Part shown: in pieces, positions 11,065 through 22,234 of the stretch | Layout: every line of letters begins with the position of its first letter | Position numbering within the stretch: position 1 is the first letter of the stretch | NCBI GenBank assembly: GCA_030562195.1 | Contig: JAUJPP010000003.1 | Coordinates: 29,642,602-29,706,601 of the forward strand | Origin: Nipponacmea schrenckii | Taxonomy: Eukaryota; Mollusca; Gastropoda; Lottiidae | Reading direction: 5' to 3' | Length of the DNA stretch: 64,000 bases | Program-made: the position numbers and the translations under genes | The notes under the pieces: model-generated | What the model was told of the DNA's origin: nothing | Seen by the model: the letters and a program-made list of their open reading frames with translations, nothing else | Databases searched by the model: none

Positions 11065-12060
11065 CTATGCAGATTCTACTCTTCCGTCAGAAGATGATGA
11101 ACTATATGCTCGTCTCTTTTGTCCAGACTGGTAGTACGGGCGGTTCTTTGTAATATATATATTCTCTGATCTTGCTGGGTTTGCCTGTTCCCTTTGATTT
11201 GGGTGCTCTTTTGGGATAGTTTCGTCCATGACAGCTTCGTTCATTTCGGGTTCATCTCTGATATACTGTTTCCCATTGATAAAAAGTTTATCTCTTACCA
11301 TTTTGGTTCTGTTCCCTTCCTGCTTGTATTTCTTCATTATGGGGTACAATTTCTTCCTTTCGTCTTCTATTACAGCGGGGAACTGTTGGTTGATACCATA
11401 CGGTCTATTCTTCAGCTTGTAGGACAGACTTCTCACATTGTCGAGGTCGCCATTGTAAATGAACCTGGCAATAACAGGCCTTGGTCGCCCATTTCTACGT
11501 TTTCCGATTCTATGAACATTTCCAAATTCTATTTTATATTCGATCCCAAGTTCATAGTATATGAATTCCCTCAATAGATTTTCACAGTTTTCGTTCTCAT
11601 GTTCAACCAAGCCATGGAAAATCAAATTATTCTTCATCGAGCGACACTGTAAGTCGATCACTGTTTCTCTTAAGTTGTCATTAGTAGCGTTAAGAGTGCT
11701 CACCATCTCATCAAATTTATCAACTGTTTCTTGCACGTTTTTCAATTTTTCACTGGAGTTGTTATTGTTTTGGTCAACTCTGTTAAAACTTTCCTTAATG
11801 TTTGCAAATTCTGTATCCATTTCAGCATTTTTACTTTTTATGGCAAACATGTCACTTTCTAGTCTATTTACTTTACCACTGAGTTCTACTAACAACATTT
11901 CAATATTATCAATTTTCACAAATTTATCTTCTATATGTTTCAGTCTTATTTCCATATTAGTTAAAAGTTCCACAATTTTTTTCGTCATATTTCCATCATC
12001 ATTTACTGAGAAAAGTCCACTGGCCATTTTATGTAGAAAGCAAATCACTTCACGGTTCAC
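11065..12060 (-). CDS. LINE ORF1: coiled-coil RNA-binding protein
   Basis: A 331-residue protein. Residues ~25-115 form a heptad-rich coiled coil (many L/I/V with N and K). The second half has NLIFHGLVEHENENC, VHRIGKRRNGRPRPVIARF and DKLFINGKQY, the RRM-like/C-terminal region found in ORF1 proteins of L1/Tx1 and related LINEs. Such proteins coat the LINE RNA and act as chaperones. Start could be Met1 or the internal MASGLFS. It ends in TAG at 11065-11067, after which ORF2 continues in the same frame. Confidence 0.85.
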   Translation of the reverse strand: MNREVICFLHKMASGLFSVNDDGNMTKKIVELLTNMEIRLKHIEDKFVKIDNIEMLLVELSGKVNRLESDMFAIKSKNAEMDTEFANIKESFNRVDQNNNNSSEKLKNVQETVDKFDEMVSTLNATNDNLRETVIDLQCRSMKNNLIFHGLVEHENENCENLLREFIYYELGIEYKIEFGNVHRIGKRRNGRPRPVIARFIYNGDLDNVRSLSYKLKNRPYGINQQFPAVIEDERKKLYPIMKKYKQEGNRTKMVRDKLFINGKQYIRDEPEMNEAVMDETIPKEHPNQREQANPARSENIYITKNRPYYQSGQKRRAYSSSSSDGRVESA

Positions 12061-12386
12061 TAAATTCTACTGCTAATTTTAAACACGTCCTCTCACTTCA
12101 AAATCTATTCTGATGATAACAGACATTAAGAAATCAATTGTTAGGTAACACCAGTCACTCTACAAACATGACAGATCCAGAAATATTCAATTATAAAACT
12201 CTGAACAACATTGCAAAAAGATACCAACTGACCAACGATACAAAAAGATACTAGTATCTTATACGTGCTTATTGTAATATATATCAGCAACAAAATCATG
12301 CGAATTTGAACTTATTCCAACTTTTGTGTTAAAGCATTGATTGGATAAACTCCTGTCTATGATCTCTGATCTCTGACAGCTCGACA
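12061..12386. other. LINE upstream flank, possible 5' UTR
   Basis: No open frame. Near 12243-12290 a reverse-oriented piece of the 5475-6620 tandem unit is visible (TTATTACAATAAGCAC on the minus strand). The LINE 5' boundary probably lies before this piece. Confidence 0.4.
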
Positions 12387-12585
12387 AGATTGTTGCCACT
12401 CGTCTCCAAGCCTGTTTACTCTCAAATTCGCTGTACGACGAAGTGCGGTCTGCTTATAGAGTTTGTCATTCCAAAAAGACTGCATGTGCAACATGACTTC
12501 ACCTCGGCACTTGATGGGAAATGTTGTGCGGTGTGATGGATTTATCTAAGGCATTTGACACAATCAGTCTTCTTCGACGAATAGA
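12387..12585 (+). pseudogene. LINE reverse transcriptase relic (CR1/Jockey-like)
   Basis: The plus strand reads VATRLQACLLSNSLYDEVRS and AYRVCHSKKTA, then two stops, and MDLSKAFDTISLLRRIEY. This is the RT palm start with the first catalytic Asp (F-D-T) of CR1/L2-type LINEs. It is not a piece of the LINE at 7390-12060, whose equivalent motif is DYKKAFDF. Truncated on both sides with stop codons and indels. Confidence 0.75.
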
Positions 12586-13380
12586 ATATTCCTATAGTTT
12601 TTATAGGTTTTATGATGTTGTATGTAACTTTGTAACCGTTGCTTTCTATTCGATCTACATCGTGTGGGAATAATTTTCATATTGACCTATCTTATATTTT
12701 CTATCAACAATAAAACTACAGTTATGAAATAGATCTAATTTCAAGTTCAATTTTGCTAGATTTCTAATTAAGCACTGATTATCTTATTTCACCACATTTT
12801 TTATGTTTTTTCCTGAAACTTCACCAGTGTATTGGTACCAAATCGCAGCAATTACCGCAATTACCTCGAAAAAGTCAAAGCACGACTCCTATTGAGACAA
12901 TAAAATGATTTTGACAAGATTAACCTTGGATGAATTAAATCTAACTAATCACATTATATCGAAATAATTTGAGAAGCTCTTAGCAAAGACCACTTCGATA
13001 ACGGGTAACGATAACTCAAAGTTTAGGATTTTGGCACATAAGTCTTTTCTTCTCGAACCTCGAATCATTACGAACCATCATTGATAAAAAAACAAAAGAC
13101 TCCAAATATAAAAATCTTTAATATGAAAATATCAAATATAATATGATACGTATAACAATTGTAAATTCATAACAATATGTGTTTAGATTGAATAATGTTT
13201 ATTATTTATATTTTCAATCAATAGAACCAAATCTCTAACAAAACTCCCTCACAGTTCCTATATATTTGTACAAACACAAAACACATTCCAAAATAATCCC
13301 GACCCCATAACCCCGATGAACTTCCCGTCCCCTCGAAGCACATCGTTACACACATACACACACAACTACCCTATCCACTA
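12586..13380. other. No gene recognised
   Basis: AT-rich sequence without recognisable coding, RNA or repeat signal. Confidence 0.5.
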
Positions 13381-13384
13381 TTAC

Positions 13385-13460
13385 CCCCCCCCCCCCCCAC
13401 ACACACACACACACACATACACACAGACACTTCCTCTTACATATATAATAGATAGATAGA
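13385..13460. repeat. Poly-C, (CA)n and (GATA)n simple repeats
   Basis: A C run is followed by ACACACACAC and ends in GATAGATAGAT exactly where duplication copy B begins. Simple repeats at a duplication edge may mark the join. Confidence 0.9.
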
Positions 13461-13520
13461 TGTACATCTAATTTAAATGCAAGTGAAATAAAATTAAAAG
13501 TTCATTACTAAAATACTCAC

Positions 13521-14533
13521 TGATTTAAAACTGTGGCATTTCTATCAACTACAAAATAGTTTATGAGTCTTTCAAGTAGTCTAGTTTTTTCAGATGGTTT
13601 GAAGAGTAAAGGAACAGCCCCAATGAACTCGATGTGGGACATGAGTGGTTCTGCAGCTTCCTGCAATTTGGCTGTAGTATCTGCTGATTTCATCTGAAAA
13701 AATATTTCAAGTTGTTACATAGATATTCAAAAGTTCCAAGTTTATCTAAGATTACTAAAAAGAAAGCACCTCTTTTCCTAAAAAGAAATCCAATTTTTTT
13801 TTGTTTCTTTTAATAATCCAATATTTTTCTTTTCTAACCTTTATTAAACATTCTTCAATTTCATAGTTGCATATGTCCTCAATTTGTGGTTGACATGATC
13901 TTCCACATATCATATCATATAATGTTGTGGAGAAAAACTTTGGAGATGGACCTGAAAAAGAGTGATCCGAACAAATTAATCTTAATATATCTACTGTGTA
14001 AAGAGGCTGAAATCAACAAATGCATATTAAATTTTATATATAACAAAAAAGTGAAATTAAAAACTTGATTTAAGCACTTACCACCATGAACAATAGATAG
14101 AGATATTATCTTTCCGTAAAGTTTGTAATCTCCTCTTGTTTCACCTAAAATTTAAAACATACGGTGAATCATTCATTTTTAAAACAAGTCATAAAAAATA
14201 ATATTGTTGCAAATTGTGTAACAAATATAAAGAATAAACTTACTATTTATATCTGGACAAAGCATTTTGGTTTGCCCTCCCTGGAAAATTGGTGAATCCT
14301 TAATAATGTTGAGTAGTATTTGGAGAAGCTCTCTACTTAGTCCCCCATCATCAATACCATTCTCTCCTGAGAATTTAACACTTAATAAGGCAGAAGATTT
14401 GAATGATTTCCTTTCAAAGGCACGTCTTGTTCCTTCCATAGCATTATACCTACTGACATTTACTATATTTCTCGGTAGGGAGTTGTTTAAATTACTTTGT
14501 AGTAATATTAAGATCTCTTCAAGGTTTTCAATA
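13521..14533 (-). CDS. HECT-domain E3 ubiquitin ligase-like, four exons, copy B
   Basis: Exons 14244-14533, 14082-14144, 13839-13951 and 13521-13693 match those of copy A with the same splice borders and motifs (GENGIDDGGLSREL, GKIISLSIVHGG, FIGAVPLLFKPSEK). The fourth exon ends at a GTGAGT donor; the C-lobe exon with the catalytic Cys is not seen before the simple repeats at 13385-13460, so copy B is cut short at its 3' end. That makes a working ligase from this copy unlikely, unless the missing exons lie further downstream past the LINE. Confidence 0.65.
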
Positions 14534-15233
14534 CTACAAAATATAAGAAAATCAATGATTATTTTTACTCCTTTCAAAAAGATAGAAATGCGATTCAATG
14601 AAATACACTTTAATGGCAGCCTTTATTCAAAAAAGCAAATCTTAAAGTTTATTCAATGTCTTTTAATAATAAACAACAAAGAATACATTCTGAATTACAT
14701 TGTTCCAATATTATAACAGGTAGGTAGACATGATGAATTCATTTTAGATCCCTTTACATTAATAACTTTTATAAGGTATGAACTACTGTTATATGTCAGA
14801 CAAAACTAATATTATACAAATGGAACCAAGATGAGTAGGGATCCTTTTTGACAAGCCATATCAAACATAGTAAAAATTAAAAAAAAGATCCAATAAAAGA
14901 TAGTGATAAATTAAAAATACTTTAAATTTGAAAAAATATCAAAATGACACATGAGGCCATGAACCTACATACCAAAAAATAAAAAGATTGGCACCAAAAT
15001 CAAAAGAGGGAACTTATGAAGCTACATAACAATAATAAAATTGTTGGCTTTAAAGAGATCACAGAAAATTGTCAACAGACAGCCACACACACAGGTGACA
15101 TTACACTATTTTACCTATGGCCATACATAAAAGTGCAATGCAAAGAGGTTACAGATCTAAACATTACTTTCTATGAAAGAGTAAGCCAAAACAATGCTTG
15201 CCGTTTCCTTTTCTTGAAGATAATCTGTAATTA

Positions 15234-18200
15234 CGTATTTCGACTTTGGCGAAAACGTATTGTAATCGTTCGGATTATTACGTATTTCGACTTTGGCGAA
15301 AACGTATTGTAATCGTTCGGATTATTGCAGTGCGTGAGAACGCACTGCTTTGTTTTCGAAATGTTTTTTTTTTTTTTTTTTTTTTCGAATTCTGGTCAGA
15401 GCGCCCAGCCAAAACTGCACATGCCACGCACATTCTGTTAACATTTCTCCCGAAAATGCCGCGAGAGTAAATCTGATGAATGTATTTTGACGCCATTTTG
15501 ACCTACAGGAAATGACGTAGCGCCGTCTACAGTTTTTCTTTGTTTTTCAATTTGCGGCTTTATTTTTGATCCGATTTTTATCGTTTTTTTTAGGTAACTA
15601 CATTGAATTTAGTTTTAAAAGATAGCAATTTAAGAATTATACATTTCCCAACTTTCTCGCTGACATTTTGAATTTTAAATTTTTTGCATTTTCTAACTTC
15701 TACAGTTTTATTTCGATCGATCTGAAAACTTAGAGATTTATAGACCTTTGGATTTCGAAGTATAATTAATTTTCAAAATTTCGATATCACTTCCGGTTTT
15801 GATGTTATTTGCTTTTAAAGTTGAACTTTGCACTTCCGGAATAATGAAGATATTTGCAAAATTTCTTTTGCAATTAGCTACAATTGTCTATTGAATGATG
15901 CCAAATTAAGAAAATTCGAACCGGAAGTAACGGATTATCCGCCATCTTGATACGACTAAATTTTGTAAAACTGAAATAAGTTCTCAGGGATAAGTCTAAT
16001 TTGCATAATTTTAGATTTTCTAGAAACATCAATTGATTGCGCAAAAAAGTATGGGAAGGGATTTTTGAATTTCGATTTTGCTTTTCTTTTATTTCCGGTT
16101 GAATTTTTTCAGTAATTGTCAAAACTTTACCCGGTCATATTTCGTGACCTTGACCTTTGATGACCTTTTGACCCGAACAAAAGTTATTGCCCTTCATTAT
16201 ATCTGCCCAATAGTATCCCCACTTTTGTTGTCCGATGTTTACTTCCGGTTTTGCAGCCAATTGAAAATCACGAATTTTAACTTTCAAGAGCTCTATCACG
16301 TGACCCAATTTACATAGGACAGAATTTCTTACATATTCCTTTTACGCTTAATCTCACCTTTCTATTAATATATCACACTTGGTATTTTAATCAAAATTCC
16401 GCGTTTAAAAATTTCAAAATTTTGTAATTTCAACTATACTAACTGTGCGTGTTTTTCTTTAAATCGAAATAGAGTCTCAGGGGATAGCTCGATTTGTGTT
16501 ATTTTGATGTATATAGAATCTATAACCGATTGCCGAAATATATATGGAAACAGATTTTTGAATTTTGATTTTGATTTTAATTTTTTAACGATTAAAATTT
16601 TTAAAAACTTTGAAGAGTCGTATATTGTGACGTTGACCTTTGACGAATTTTTGACCTGTACAAATATGATAGCTCTCGAGAAGTTCTATCCAATGATATA
16701 TAAAGCTTTATTGTAAGATATATACTTCCGCTTTTTTCGCCATTTGAAAATTGCGAATTTTCCCTGTAAAAAAATCTGTTTAATGTGTTGCATTTGGGCG
16801 ACCTACAAGATATGAGTTTCAGCGATCTGAAATTATTTTTTAGTTTAATCGTTCTATATCCAGTTAAAATGATTCAAAGTTGTTTTATATGTTTTTCCTG
16901 TTGTGGGTGATGTAAATATTGAATATTTGGAACGAAATTACAACCTTTAGAATTTTAAATTTTATCTCTTATAATTATACAACAATAATATATAGTTGAC
17001 TGGAATAATGGTCTAAGGGACGAAACTCTATTCAATATAAATTTTAAAATGTTAGGCCGCGCTATTTATGTGGTGTCTCAATGTTATACCCTGGCGACTT
17101 AAGACAACTTGAACCATTAGTGACCTTTCGATTTGTATATAGCTTCGACATTGTCTATCCAATGCTATATATATTTTTATTGTACGATATCTACTTTTGG
17201 TTTCATCGCCATCTGAAAATTGCGAATTTAATATATAAAACAATCTACTTTGTATTGGGTATTATTCTTACGTTTGGGCGATTTACAAATATGAGTTTCG
17301 GCGATCCGGATATCTTTAGATTAAACGACCCTCTATCCATTTTTTATTATGATTTTAACTTATTATCTATCTTAATTGATGATGAGGGCTAAGGATGGGG
17401 AGGGGCAAAGTGGGGAAAGGGGGGTATGGGAGCGTTTGTTATGAAATCAAAATCCATTTCTGATGCACATTTTTTTATTTTAATATACCCTTTTTGTCTT
17501 TTGCTTAACGAACGAACGTACGAATCCCTGGATGGAACGCACTGCTTCAGTGCCGTTAGGCGTACGGCTCTAGTTTTATTTTTTTTTTTTTTTTTGTAAT
17601 TCTTGGATGAGTTTGCAGACAAACTGGTAAAAGGTGCAGAAATTCTAAATCTACAGTTGATCTTAGAATGATTTCTATTATCAAATAAAACAAAACCGGA
17701 AGTTCTATCTCTGACAGAAAGTGAGAACCGGAAGTTCAGGTTTTTTTGCTTTAGCAAGTTTATTTTCAGTTCGATTTTGACCGGATTTTCAGATTTGAAA
17801 ACTTCAATGTATTTGTCAACTAACAATTATAGGTTTTATGCAATTAGGTTAAATATTTTATCCACGATTTGCAATTCAATATTCAAGGGTCATCGGCAAA
17901 AATTTCAGACCGTGATTTCTCCTTTAATATAAATGGTAAAATTTTGAAACTTTACCAGTTGATAGGCGATATGTTTATAATTTTTGAAAAAATGTGAAAA
18001 AAAAAATTCCACTTCCGGTTTAGCCTCAAATGACGTAATTACGTAACTTCCGGTCTATAACTGCTAGGTGAAAAGTGAAAACTGTTTTATAAATAACTTG
18101 TCAATAGTAATTGATTTGACCTAAATAATTAGGTCAAGCTGCCATATCGGCCGCCATTTTGAATTTTCGTTACAATTCTTAAATCCGAAATTCAGACACT

Positions 18201-18669
18201 ACTGATAGACCGATTTTGATGAAATTTAGCACATAGATACAATGGATCATTATCTACCTTTTCTTGGAGACCGATTTTCAAATTTCGTATTTTCTTTCGA
18301 ATTATTTAAATTTCGATTTTTTCAAAATTATGTCACTTTAACGGGTACGGAAGGTGTGACCCACTTAATCTATGACCTTGAAAATTAGGTCAAATAATAT
18401 TCAATATATTGTCTGCGAGTAGATATTTTTTAATTTGGCTTACTTAAAAAATTCATAGAGATAAGTGTACTTAAATACAGCAAAAATTGATAATTTTCAT
18501 ATTTTCGCCATCATTAACCGTTACGGAAGGTGTGACCTAATTATTTTATGACTTTGAAAACTAGGTCAAATGATATTCAATATATTGTCTAGATGTAGGT
18601 AATTGCAAATTTAGCCTATATAATATTTTAAGGCTCTCGAAATACGTTCATAATTGTAAGCAATTCTAG
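15234..18669 (+). mobile_element. Non-autonomous DNA element, long form (3.44 kb, TTA target duplication)
   Basis: Comparison with the empty site in copy A (2882-2897) gives exact borders: TTA at 15231-15233 and TTA at 18670-18672. The left end CGTATTTCGACTTTGGCG is present twice in tandem (15234-15327, ~47-bp unit). CGTATTTCGA also occurs about 23 bp inside the other end, in inverted orientation. Three diverged ~480-bp internal repeats are seen near 16135, 16620 and 17100 (GACCTTTGA..., TCTATCCAATG, TACTTCCGG-like). No transposase. A 3-bp TTA duplication fits PIF/Harbinger. Compared with the short form, the extra interior runs from about 15330 to 17580, bounded by poly-T tracts and GCACTGCTT words on both sides, so it may itself be a nested insertion. 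Confidence 0.85.
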
Positions 18670-18852
18670 TTATATGAATAAAATTATATCACAACCTTTA
18701 TCTAACAACATTAATTTGAAAAGGCACATCATGAACAATAATTGACTTTTTTCAGTTATAGTTTGATCAGTGGTAACTAAAGTTTGAGTTTGTTTGTCTA
18801 CAGGATTGTCATTTTAATTCAACATCCATGAATCTAAGACAAAAATACTTAC

Positions 18853-20392
18853 AGTTGGGGTCCCTGTGGGTATGTCTGGTAAACTATCATCAGAATCACT
18901 AAAATTATTATGAGCTGTTGAGGTTGATTGTTGAGCTGTTGAGGTTGATTGTTGAGCTGTTGAGGTAGATTGTTGAGGTGTTGAGGTTGATTGTTGAGCA
19001 GTTGAGGTTGATTGTTGAGCTGTTGAGGTTGATTGTTGAGGTGTTGAGGTTGATTGTTGAGCTATTGAGGTTGATTGTTGAGGTATTGAGGTTGATTGTT
19101 GAGCTGTTGAGGTTGATTGTTGAGCTGTTGAGGTTGATTGTTGAGCTGTTGAGGTTGATTGTTGAGCTGATGAGGTTGATTGTTGAGCTATTGTGCTTAG
19201 GTCTGGTAAGCTATCATCAGAATCACACAAATTATCAAAATTAAATTGATGATGAAGCTCTTTCATAGGTTGAGGTAGGAGGTTGAGCAGTTGAGGTTGA
19301 TTGTTGAGCAGTTGATGTTGATTGTTGGGCTATTCTGTTTGTAGAAATGGATGAATGATCCATCACTTTCTCTTTAGAGTTCTTTCTTAATTTTGAAAAT
19401 AAATATAGCCTTATAGGACTTGTTTTTATTTCTAGTGAATAGCCTTCCATTGTAAAGGGATTGCCATTTATCAGTTTTTCTGGAACCTCATTTCCATTAA
19501 AATTTCCAACAAAGTAAATGCAGTCTGAAATATTAACTTTTTTTTGTAACGCAAAACCGTTTGGAAAAAACAATGCTACTAAAAGATTTGTCAATTGAAC
19601 CATTGTATAATCTTTTGGAACTTCCCTTATGATGGATCCTCCTCCCTGTGCCAATGGAACACGTGTAAACCCTCTCCCTCCGGAATGTTTCCAACTGCAT
19701 TACACTCTTATGTAAGGCTTTTTCTTAGTTGCAGATTTTCTCTTGGGACTAAGCTCTCTAAATTTCTTTACACTTGGGGATTCAGTCATAGCTCCTGGAA
19801 ATAAATAAAAGTGCTTAGTTCAGAAGAGTTTTTCATTACAATTAATGAAAAAATATGTATTCTTAATCCAATTAGATTAGATTAGGTGTATAAAAAAAAC
19901 CTAATGAAATTGAAAACTGTGAGACACTGACTCCTCTATCTCCTATTCTAAGAAACAGGACCCCTTCTAGCTGACTTTTTCCAATTATAAAATATCAATT
20001 CATGAAATATACTTTGAGTGTTTTACCATTTATGATGGTACGACATCTTTGTCGCAATCTAGCCCTGTCTCCATTATTCACTACTCCAAGTTCAGAAAAT
20101 TCCATCTCATTTAAATTAAGAACTTCTTTGGGACCAACCTAAAATTATTGAAAGATTATATAAGAGAAAAACAAATTTGTAGCAGTTTTGATTTAAAGAA
20201 GATCAAAAGATATAAATAAGATATTAACAAAAAGTGCTTGGGTTAGTGCTATTATCCAGTTATATGATCTTGTAACTAAATATTCTATTATTAATACAAC
20301 TACAAGATACAAACCTGGTTCTCCTCAAATTTACTTAATAAATGCTCAAGACAGAGATCCTCCAATATTTTTTTCATGTTAAGGGCATCCAT
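18853..20392 (-). pseudogene. SAM-domain and pre-HECT exons of HECT-family gene, copy B, with in-frame stop
   Basis: Three minus-strand exons: 20315-20392 (starts MDALNMKKILEDLCLEHLLS), 20027-20138 (PKEVLNLNEMEFSELGVVNN then GDRARLRQRC) and 18853-19794. The first two form a SAM-like helical domain used for protein-protein contacts. Splice phases agree (26 codons; 37 codons plus one base; next exon starts at phase 1). In that frame the third exon reads KRKSATKKKPYIRV, then TAA at 19700-19702, then CSWKH and GGG motifs and LLVALFFPNG, which belong to the same protein family. The stop therefore splits a conserved region. A second frame change occurs near 19267, before the seven-residue repeat tract. 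Either lesion would prevent a full SAM-HECT protein unless there is sequencing error or unrecognised splicing. Confidence 0.65.
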
Positions 20393-21301
20393 ACTTGTAG
20401 AGCAAGAATTAAGGCTATCTGCCAGATAGCAATCACAGATTCAACAGCCACAGTAAGAAAATATTTTCTACAACAAAGAACAAATCTTTTGTATAGATCC
20501 ACAAGTAATCTATGATCTAAAAATAATTGATTCAAGAACATTTTGAAAAAAACTTTTTTATCATTACTTAAAATATCAATAAAATGCTTCTTGTTTCGTA
20601 CAATTTTAAACAAAAACCCCTTAACACCCCCCCCCCCCCCCCCCTTTGATCTATGTAGGCCTATAACACAAATGCGATATGAAATATGTAAATAGGCGTG
20701 AAATACCGTAAAACGTACATCGTTTCAATAGTTTAATATACACATATACCGGTAATCATAGTTCAAATTTCTATATTTTTCTTTTAAGAATTTGTAATGT
20801 AGGCCTATGTAGACTTTTCAGATTGACTGAGTGAATGTGTTAAATGTTAGTTCTGATAAATTAAACTTACTGCCGAATCCACACCTGTCTGTAGCCAAGG
20901 CCTAGTCTAGTTGTTATTCTTCCAACCCTGCTACACCTTTTTTTAAAGTAAATAATATAAAAACTTATATTGGAAGAGATTTTAGTTTTTACTTAAAATT
21001 AAATAAAAGCCAAATTAACGATAGAAATAGAAGGAGAAACCTAACAAAAAAGAAAAAAAAAGATTATAATAGTCTGCATATTTGACTTATCTGCAGGCCT
21101 ATCTATCAAAATTCTGAATAGATTTCAAATTTTGAAAAAAATTATATGGTGTTTTTCAGAATGTCTTAAAATTCAGCAAAATAGTAAAAAAATAACAGAA
21201 CAAATAGAATTTGACGACATATTTATAAGTTCTTTTAAATTAAATACCTCAATAATTTAAACTTACCGTAGCCTAACTGATAGGGGCCTACTTAGCTCCA
21301 A
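20393..21301. other. Upstream flank, poly-C run, no gene recognised
   Basis: Contains a C run at about 20627-20644 and AT-rich DNA. It may include the promoter of the SAM/HECT-family gene, but I see no clear TATA box or first non-coding exon. Confidence 0.45.
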
Positions 21302-21785
21302 TTAATGGCGCATTTAGTAAAATAGCTTACAGCGCATGCCCTTGATCATGCGTAATGGAAAATCCGGAAGACGAGAACGCGAGAACACGAGAGTGCGAGA
21401 AGGCGAGAAGGCGAGAATGCGACAACGCGAGAACACGAGAAAACCGTTAAAACGAGAACGCGAGAATGCGAGAGTAGAACATTTTTAAAGGCGAGAACGC
21501 GAGAGTGCGAGAACACGAGAGTGCGAGAACACGACAGACGAGAAGGCGAGAACGCGAGAAAATTAACCGAAAATCCGAAAACGAGAACGCGAGAGTGCGA
21601 GAACACAGCAAAAATTATATCTCGCGTTCTCGCACTCTCGACCTCCCATTCACTACAATGTTAATTTCGTTGTACTCTCGCGTTCTCGCACTCTCGCGTT
21701 CTCGCACTCTCGCGTTCTCGTACTCTCGCGTTCTCGCGTTCTCGCCTTTCTACTCTCGCGTTCTCGCACTCTCCCCCTAGGGCGA
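21302..21785. repeat. CGAGAACG/CGAGAGTG minisatellite with inverted arms, copy 1
   Basis: From about 21360 to 21605 the plus strand is built of 8-bp words of the type GCGAGAAC and GCGAGAGT. From about 21618 to 21775 it is the reverse complement (CTCGCGTTCTCGCACTCTCG). The two arms could pair into a long imperfect hairpin with a spacer of a few tens of bases between. The Arg/Glu/Ser-rich open frames here are by-products of the repeat. The block starts with TAATGGCGCATT..., shared with 23222. Confidence 0.93.
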
Positions 21786-22234
21786 GAACACGAGAATACA
21801 AATGGACGCAATCGGCTTCCATAACCGAACGAAAAGCGACAAGGCAGTACTAGACACTCAAAACTGCTTACTCGCGTGGCTCCCACAGTGGCCGAAACGG
21901 CATTCAGCGTGAACCGAAAAGAAAATCGGACTTTGCGAGATGGGGAGAGAAAAAAAGTCCCCCAAAGTTTTCTACATTTTCGCTTTAAACGATAGTCGAA
22001 ATGATTCTAACCTTGAAAAAAAGCAATCAAAACCACGCCGAGAGGTCCAAATCTCGTGAAAAACGTGATCTTCGGTCAATTTTCGGGGCTATTATCGTAT
22101 AAGTTAAGCATTATGACGTCAAAAACACTGTTATGGAGCCAAAAATGTGCACAGAAAGACTGGAGTGGGAAACAAATTTCAAATTCTGGTCTCAATTGGC
22201 CTAAATTAGCATTCCCGTCGCCAAAAAAACATAC
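21786..22234 (+). repeat. ~560-bp satellite unit, plus orientation, cut by gap
   Basis: Matches the units at 23790-25102, including GAACGAAAAGCGACAAGGCA, GGCTCCCACAGTG and the TGACGTCA-bearing segment. It ends in the 500-N gap. Confidence 0.9.

Larger units (their letters stand above)
7390..12060 (-). mobile_element. Non-LTR retrotransposon (LINE), both ORFs open
   Basis: A minus-strand LINE with ORF1 (12060-11065), an endonuclease/reverse transcriptase ORF2 (11064-7600) and a short 3' UTR ending in tandem AATTTGAA-type units at about 7390-7425, the microsatellite-like tail common in CR1/L2/I-type LINEs. The 5' end beyond 12060 is not defined. The clade is unsure: domain order (apurinic-like endonuclease, RT, terminal Cys/His motif) fits the CR1/L2/I-group or Nimb-like LINEs. 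Long uninterrupted frames suggest recent activity. Confidence 0.9.
13459..19575. repeat. Segmental duplication, copy B
   Basis: Second copy of the 1-3793 block. It lacks the 1425-2564 insertion but carries a 3436-bp insertion at 15234-18669. Beyond 19575 the sequence continues into the ancestral-looking upstream exons of the HECT-family gene, so copy B is the better candidate for the original locus. Confidence 0.93.
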
